Made by a program: the position numbers and the translations under genes
Notes under the pieces: generated by a model
The model's input: only the letters and a program-made list of their open reading frames with translations
Databases searched by the model: none
What the model was told of the DNA's origin: nothing
Source: Hydra vulgaris
Lineage: Eukaryota > Cnidaria > Hydrozoa > Anthoathecata > Hydridae
DNA: 64,000 nucleotides
NCBI RefSeq assembly: GCF_038396675.1
Contig: NC_088931.1
Coordinates: 41,106,001-41,170,000 of the forward strand
Reading direction: 5' to 3'
In this document: piece by piece, positions 57,475-64,000 of the stretch
How the letters are laid out: each line of letters opens with the position of its first letter
How positions within the stretch are numbered: the first letter of the stretch is position 1

Positions 57475-57475
<1 letters not shown>

Positions 57476-57682
57476 ACCCTTGGAATTAGGGGGAAAATGA
57501 CCTCAGCAATAACTTATCAACCTCAATCTTTTAGAGGTTAGCATCAGGTTGGCAAAAAAAAATTGATACAAAAGTTTTACCATAAAACATAGAAACGAGG
57601 TTGGCAAAAAATTGCCAACCTCGTTTCTATGTTTAAACACGTAGTTGAGGATTGCCCAATGCTGATCCTAATTCCGAGGGTT
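57475..57682. mobile_element. Foldback MITE inserted in a TA tract
   Basis: The ends are AACCCTTGGAATTAGG and CCTAATTCCGAGGGTT, with GTATAT on both sides. The centre is a strong hairpin, CATAGAAACGAGGTTGGCAA with its complement. Related to 60424-60590. Confidence 0.82.
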
Positions 57683-57927
57683 GTATATATATACTCATTA
57701 TATGCAACTAATTATAATGCCTGCACATTTTCCTATAGCTTTTGTGACCTTCTTAACAGATGTTTACTTGATAGAGCTGACTGATGTTTTATCATCCTAT
57801 ACTGACTGGTTTCTTCCTCATTCTTATCAGAAGACTCAAAGACTCTGCTACAGGGCGTTGACTTTTAATACTTTTTATGAAATTTTTGAAACACTATTTT
57901 TTTTCAAAAGTCACCCACCACAGCATT
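57683..57927. other. Short intergenic stretch
   Basis: Between the MITE and the hAT terminus; no supported feature, although the plus strand is open for about 80 codons. Confidence 0.4.
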
Positions 57928-59870
57928 CAGAGCCGGCTCAACAGCGTGGCCAAGCACCACTTGGCCACAGGCGCCGCTTCAAAGGGGGCGCCAAAAAAAT
58001 GGAAAATTAAAAATTCAAAAACAAAAAAAATTCAAAATAAATATAAATTAAAAATAAAATAGTTTTTAGATTAAGATTTCAATTTTACAAAAAAAAATTT
58101 TAAAGAAAATTTTTAGATTTTTTCAGGACTTCAGATAAACTTTATGATGATAATAATGGTTGCTTTTTGAAAATAGTGGAACTGCTTGCCAAGTTTGATC
58201 CTATGATGAAAGAGCATATCAGGAAAATAAAAAGCAAAGAGATTTACAGTCATTACTTGGGTAAAAATATTCAAAATGAAATTATTCAAATTTTATCTAA
58301 AGCAGTCAAAGAAAAAATAGTAGTTGATTTGAAGGCAAGCAAATACTACTCAATTATTGTTGACTGTACTCCAGATATTTCCCATACTGAACAGATGACA
58401 ATAATTCTACGTTTTGTGTCAATACTGCCCACTCCAGATGAAAAGGAAAGCTACGTTGATATAAGAGAGCATTTTTTAAGCTTTATTGACATTATTGATA
58501 CTACAGGCGCTGGAATGACTGAAAAAATATTAGAAACTTTGGATTCTCATGGAATTTCTATGCAAGATTTAAGAGGACAAGGGTATAATAATGGATCGAA
58601 CATGCAAGGCAAACAAATTGGAGTTCAAGCCAAGATCCTTCATCATAATTCACGAGCCTTTTATGTTCCTTGCTCATCTTATTCACTGAGTTTAGTTGTC
58701 AATGATGCTGTTGGAAGCTGTTTAGACGCAGTAACATTCTTTGACATTGTGCAACATTTGTTTGTATTTTTCTCATCTTTAACTCAGTGATGGAGCGTTT
58801 TACGCCAATTTGTCAAAAGTTTAACTTTGAAAAGACTTTGTGAAACTAGATGGGCAAGTAGAATTGATGCATTAAAACCATTAAGACATCAACTGAGAGA
58901 GATAATACAAGCTTTAGAAAGCTTCTAAGTATCAAATTACCTGTATCTTCAGTAACAGCAACCAAAAAAAAAATCTGAGTCCAGACCACTACTGCAGAAA
59001 AATGACTTTAAATTTGTTTGCTGCTTTATCACTTGGTATGATGTGCTGAGTCAGATTGAGATAACAAGCAAATCTATTCAAGAATTCAATTTAAATATTC
59101 CTCAGGCTGTTTCATTAATTCTAACACTTTGGAGTATGTTAAAGATTATAGAACTGATGAACAACTTCAAAAGATGTTAGAAACTGCAAGAAAATTGTCT
59201 GTTGAGCTAGATATTGAGCCCGAATTTGAAAAAAAGCGTGGTCGTACCAATAAAAGAATGTTTGCTTATGAAAGTCAAGAGGAATCAATGACTGAAGAAG
59301 ACAATTTTAAGATTAACTTCTTCAACAGCATTTTAAATCATGCTATTAGATCTTTGCAGGATCGGTTTGAAATGCTTATGCAGCATAATAATCAGTTCAA
59401 CTTTCTTTACAGTTTAAATGCCAAGGACATTACTGAAGATGAATTATTAAAAAGATGCATGGATTTAGAAAAATTATTATCTTGCAATGAGTTAAAAAAT
59501 GTTTCCGGAACTGACTTATTTGAAGAGATTAAATATTTGCAAAATCATTATAAGGGAATCTCCTCTCTAAGAAATATTTTAGACTTTATTTGTTCAAACA
59601 ATTAGAATGCAGCTTTGGGAAACTTATTTGTCTCTCTCAGAATACTTTTAACTCTACCTATATCTGTTGCAACAGCAGAGAGAAGCATTTCCAAGATGAA
59701 GTTAATCAAAATGTATATTCGCTCAACAATGACACAGGATAGAATGGATGCTCTGGCAATGTTATCAATAGAACAAGCAATTGCAAAAAAATTGGACTTA
59801 GAAGATATGATTAAATCATTTGCTATTGTAAAAGCAAGAAAGGTTAAATTGTAAATAAATATTGAAAGTT
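57928..59870 (+). pseudogene. hAT transposon (ZMYM1/TTF type), two frames broken by a stop and shifts
   Basis: The left terminus is CAGAGCCGGCTCAACAG. Transposase pieces: 58167-58790 with KASKYYSIIVDCTPDISHTE (first catalytic Asp) and LRGQGYNNGSNMQGKQIG, ending at TGA 58788; 59129-59605 middle region with the insertion-domain-like segment; 59615-59854 with the dimerisation block (SVATAERSISKMKLIKMY, STMTQDRMDALAMLSIEQ, KARKVKL). It is the best preserved hAT of the window but has at least three breaks. The right terminus is not found; a LINE 3' end begins about 25 bases after the stop. Confidence 0.85.
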
Positions 59871-59894
59871 CACCATGAATATCCATAAAACGGT

Positions 59895-60375
59895 TTGTTT
59901 TTTATTCTTCTAATGATGCCCTTTCTCTTTTAGACAAGGTGCAAAAATGCATTGTAAACATAGTTGGACCTGCTCTTGCAGCCGACCTCCAACCATTATC
60001 ACATCATGGTAATGTTGCTTCTCTTTCTCTTTTCTACTATTACTATAATGGGCACTGCTCTAAAGAGCTAGCGCCTCTTGTGCCATCTACTTAAATTCAT
60101 TCTTGTGTTACTCGTCGTTCAATTAAGTGTCATCCTTTTTCTGTGACTGTTCCTAAGTGCTCCAAAAACGCTTAGTTTTTTTCCTCGAACATCAGCTCTT
60201 TGGAATTCGCTTCCTTCATCTTGCTTTCCTGATTCATATAATTTGCAATCCTTTAAGTTGTCCGTCAATCGTTATCTTGCCCTACAATCTTCATCTTTTA
60301 TCTTCCAGTAACCTCCAACTTTAATTAGTGGTTGCTTGCAGCCTTGTTGGAAGTGAAGATGTTTAAAAAAAAAAA
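59895..60375 (+). mobile_element. Jockey-like LINE, 5'-truncated 3' end with A tail
   Basis: Starts inside SNDALSLLDKVQKCIVNIVGP, runs through [21 protein letters not shown] sequence and ends with the CTTGTTGGAAG terminus followed by an A run (60363-60376). Same family as 44040-46078. Confidence 0.88.
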
Positions 60376-60423
60376 AAATTTTTTTAAATATCTATGCACC
60401 CTGCATTTAGATATGTCAATACC

Positions 60424-60590
60424 AGCCCTTAAAATTTTAGTTCGGCATTCAGTAATGATCTAACTAGCAACCTAAAAGTATTTGAGGTCACCAGAAAATC
60501 GCCGACCTAATGTCTATGTTTATAGTTAAACTTTTGTGTCAAACTGACCTGAATAATTTGCCCACCTTATTTTTCTTAATTCTGAAGGCT
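60424..60590. mobile_element. MITE, second copy of the 57475-57682 family
   Basis: The ends are AGCCCTTAAAATT and AATTCTGAAGGCT, flanked by TCAATACC and GCAATATC (six of eight bases identical). The reverse complement shares ACAAAAGTTTAACTATAAACATAG-type sequence with the 57.5-kb element. Confidence 0.65.
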
Positions 60591-60599
60591 GCAATATCT

Positions 60600-61969
60600 T
60601 GTTGTCTTATTTGCTTGGTTAGCAGATTTACTTGATGTTTCTTGTTTTCTAAGTACACATCTCTACTTTTCCTGTCTGTTTTTAGTGGTTGTGAATTTTT
60701 TCTTAAACAAACTTTTATGGAAGATTGCAAGGGTACTCACAAAAAGTCCTCCCAGGTTCAACTTTTATTTTACTCTCTTGATTATGCTAAATGTTAAAGA
60801 TCTCTGCTATGTTTCAGTATTATTCAGTAATCTCTGCTATGTTTCTGTATTATTCAGTAGTTGAATACCCGCATTGGTTCAATAATCAAAAATTAGCAGA
60901 TTAAAAAATTAACAAGTTAAAAATAAAAAACAAGAAGTTAGGTTAGATAATTACTTCCTGGCCCAAAAAAAAAAGTGTTTATAATTTCTAAGGCAAATAA
61001 TACAAACATGCATTTTTACACTTCATATTGTATGATATTATATCATACAATATAATATCATACAGTATATCACATGATATATTGTATGATATTATAAACG
61101 TGTCAGTTACTTATTTTTGGTTTGATTTTTTTGCAACATATCTAGAGTAACAGCAACAATTTTTAATAAATTTTCTGTTTTGCTTTATTTTTATTTGTAT
61201 GTTACTTACTTTGATCACAATAATCGGATTTTCTGCTTTTTTTTAAACTGCAAAAAATTTTTGCTAAATTATTCTTTCAACTAGTTTATTAGTATTTTAA
61301 GAATTTAAAAAAAAGCTTTGTCAATTGTGATGATAAAGCACTTTATTAAGTAAACAATCTTTAAAAAATCTGTATTTAAAGTAGTTAAAAAACTCTTTTA
61401 AAATACTGATTTTTTTTAATATCTTGTTTAACTAAGGTTACATAATTGTTACAAATTATTTTTGTTATTGTTTTGAATATTTTTTACAAAAGAAAAACAC
61501 TCACACATGTACCAGAATCTAACTGACATGTTAGGCTTTAATAGACATAAGTTTATCAAATAAGTTTTGTTGCATGTGGTATGTATTAACTGTTTTATTA
61601 GGTAGTTTGTTTTACGTTTCAATTTTTTAAATTTTATTTTATATTTCATAAAGAAATTGAATCTTGATGTGCTTACAGCACTTTTTTCAAAATCTTTTGA
61701 TTATGTTTTTTTTTTTTCATGAAATGTTTTCTTAATTTATTTTTTCATTTAGATAATCCCAACTGTTTGTGTCAATATCCTTGTCAATAATAAATAATTG
61801 TGTCAACATCCTTGTAAATAATAAATAATTGTATTATGTTGACTTGGTATTATCTCACTTCTAGTGTTGTTAATTTAAATTTATTGAATTTTTTTTGTAT
61901 TTCCAAATCAGTTATAATCCTTTTGATCAATTTTACTGAGAACAAACCAGTGGTGTATAAAGTAATTTT
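60600..61969. other. Intergenic, mostly featureless
   Basis: Contains alternating copies of ATTGTATGATATTAT around 61025-61097 that fold on each other, and a repeated GTCAA.ATCCTTG.AAATAATAAATAATTGT unit at 61770-61833. No gene is seen. Confidence 0.5.
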
Positions 61970-62564
61970 TAGAGCGCACCGTAAAATAACAATTTTAAAA
62001 AATTACTTTTTCTGAGTTCTAAATGTGTTCTTTATAATAAAACAACACTAGATTTAAAATTTTTTTGAACAAAAAGTATTTTTAGAGGTACTCCAAGGCC
62101 TTTGAACATTTATAGGGTCCCTAATATATATGTTAAAAAAGTTCTTAAAAAGTAGCTCAACCTGGCCCTCAAAAGAAGTGAAATTATATAGAAATTTCGA
62201 AAACAATAATTGTTTTGTATAAAAACTTATAGTTTAAATTTTTTTTATTAAAACTTTAGATTTTAAACTAAAAATTAAAAAAAGTGCATTTTTACAAGTT
62301 TTTTAAGAGTTTTTTTATAAAACAAATATGGTTTTTAAAACGTTTATATAATTTTGCTTTTTTTGAGTACCACATTGACCTACTTTTAAAGAACCTTTTT
62401 TTCATATATAATAGGGGCCCTTTTAATGTTCAAGTGTCTTGGGGCACCTCTAAAAATATTTTTTTTTCAAAAAAGTTTTAAATTTAGTGTTATTTTATTA
62501 TAAAAAACACATTAAAACTCAGACAAGGCAATTTTTAAAAATTGTTGCTTTTCAATGCACCTTA
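61970..62564. mobile_element. Foldback element, 8-bp target duplication, related to 55224-55836
   Basis: GTAATTTT lies at 61962-61969 and 62565-62572. The ends are TAGAGCGCACC and GCACCTTA; the arms mirror each other over more than 200 bases but are more diverged than in the 55-kb copy. It shares the internal sequence CTCAAAAGAAG.GAAA and the AGGG.CC block with that copy. Confidence 0.9.
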
Positions 62565-62572
62565 GTAATTTT

Positions 62573-63599
<1,027 letters not shown>

Positions 63600-63627
63600 T
63601 ATAATTTATGTAATTGTGTGTGTTCAG

Positions 63628-63924
63628 GAGCTCTATTATACCACTGGTTTGTACTCTACGTTAAACCCTAATTTGAGTAGCATTGGACCTTGGTACTTGG
63701 AGGATAAACAGCAAACAAACAATAGCAATGAACACTTTTATCGTCGTAAGTTACCTGCATGCTGTTTAGCTTTTAGTAGTGAAGAAGGAAAACAAGTTTT
63801 TAAAGAATCATTATTATCCGGTTATGCAAACATATACTTTCCATTAGCAGAACAGTTTCGAACACAAGCTGAACCAGCATATTGTGGAATATCCACATTG
63901 GTTATGATTTTAAACAGTTTGGCT
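63628..63924 (+). CDS. Phytochelatin synthase, N-terminal catalytic exon (gene continues beyond the window)
   Basis: Gamma-glutamylcysteine dipeptidyl transpeptidase that makes heavy-metal-binding phytochelatins from glutathione. The exon is bounded by TTCAG at 63627 and GTATGT at 63925, 99 codons, phase 0 on both sides. Visible family blocks: [21 protein letters not shown], a [14 protein letters not shown] stretch and the active-site Cys in [11 protein letters not shown], then ILNSLA. These match the start of the papain-like PCS domain (Cys56 in the plant enzyme). The His and Asp of the triad and the C-terminal domain would be on downstream exons. The 40 or so residues before FYRR are unlike the short plant N-terminus. 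The translation start is probably on an upstream exon, as no ATG precedes the coding frame in this exon. Confidence 0.92.
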
Positions 63925-64000
63925 GTATGTTTTAATTTATTGCATAAGAATTTTTTATTTCAAATAAAATCTTTATAATTTTTGTAAACTTATAATATTA

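Noticed and set aside
60539..60730. 63-codon minus-strand frame with KNSQPLKTDRKSRDVY
   Set aside because: It runs into the MITE at 60424-60590 and shows no recognisable domain. It could be a piece of a Myb/SANT-type accessory protein, but that cannot be supported.

Overview
The window reads as nuclear DNA of a cnidarian, most probably Hydra: very AT-rich, long (TA)n tracts every few kilobases, short exons with GT-AG introns, and many decayed hAT, Tc1/mariner and LINE copies. The species call is inference from composition and repeat types; no database search was run.

Four host genes can be supported. (1) The C-terminal six exons of a PP2C/PPM-type Ser/Thr phosphatase lie on the + strand (1870-23169). 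Its introns of 4.1, 3.3 and 12.8 kb hold most of the repeats in the first third of the window. (2) A two-exon Krueppel-like factor lies on the + strand (30784-32130). (3) A complete six-exon class III (hevamine-type) GH18 chitinase lies on the - strand (34367-37824) and converges on the KLF gene; its spliced frame totals 1101 nt with every phase consistent. (4) The first recognisable catalytic exon of a phytochelatin synthase lies on the + strand (63628-63924) and runs out of the window. The genes have no obvious shared pathway and look like ordinary neighbours in a gene-poor genome.

The remaining sequence is mainly mobile-element debris. Introns of the phosphatase gene hold a Tc1 3' part (2.94-3.58 kb), two decayed DDE elements (4.8-5.7 and 8.05-9.1 kb), a LINE split by a small element with 5-bp duplications (10.65-12.08 kb), and a decayed multi-copy protein family copy interrupted by a BED-finger hAT (13.5-17.7 kb). 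Between 23.2 and 30.8 kb are inverted-repeat MITEs, a Tc1 relic and a LINE 3' end. Between 38 and 63 kb are Tc1 relics, a CR1-like LINE, a Jockey-like LINE with an FADD motif, several hAT copies, and a RAG1-like/Transib-like relic.

The most notable observations are: two related foldback elements of about 600 bp, both with exact 8-bp target duplications (55224-55836, 61970-62564); a 3.1-kb hAT deletion derivative with an exact 8-bp duplication that encloses one of them; small hairpins inside LINE coding sequence that look like inverted duplications made in place; a RAG1-like transposase relic; and a GC-rich, structured island (48408-48530) that may be a non-coding RNA gene.
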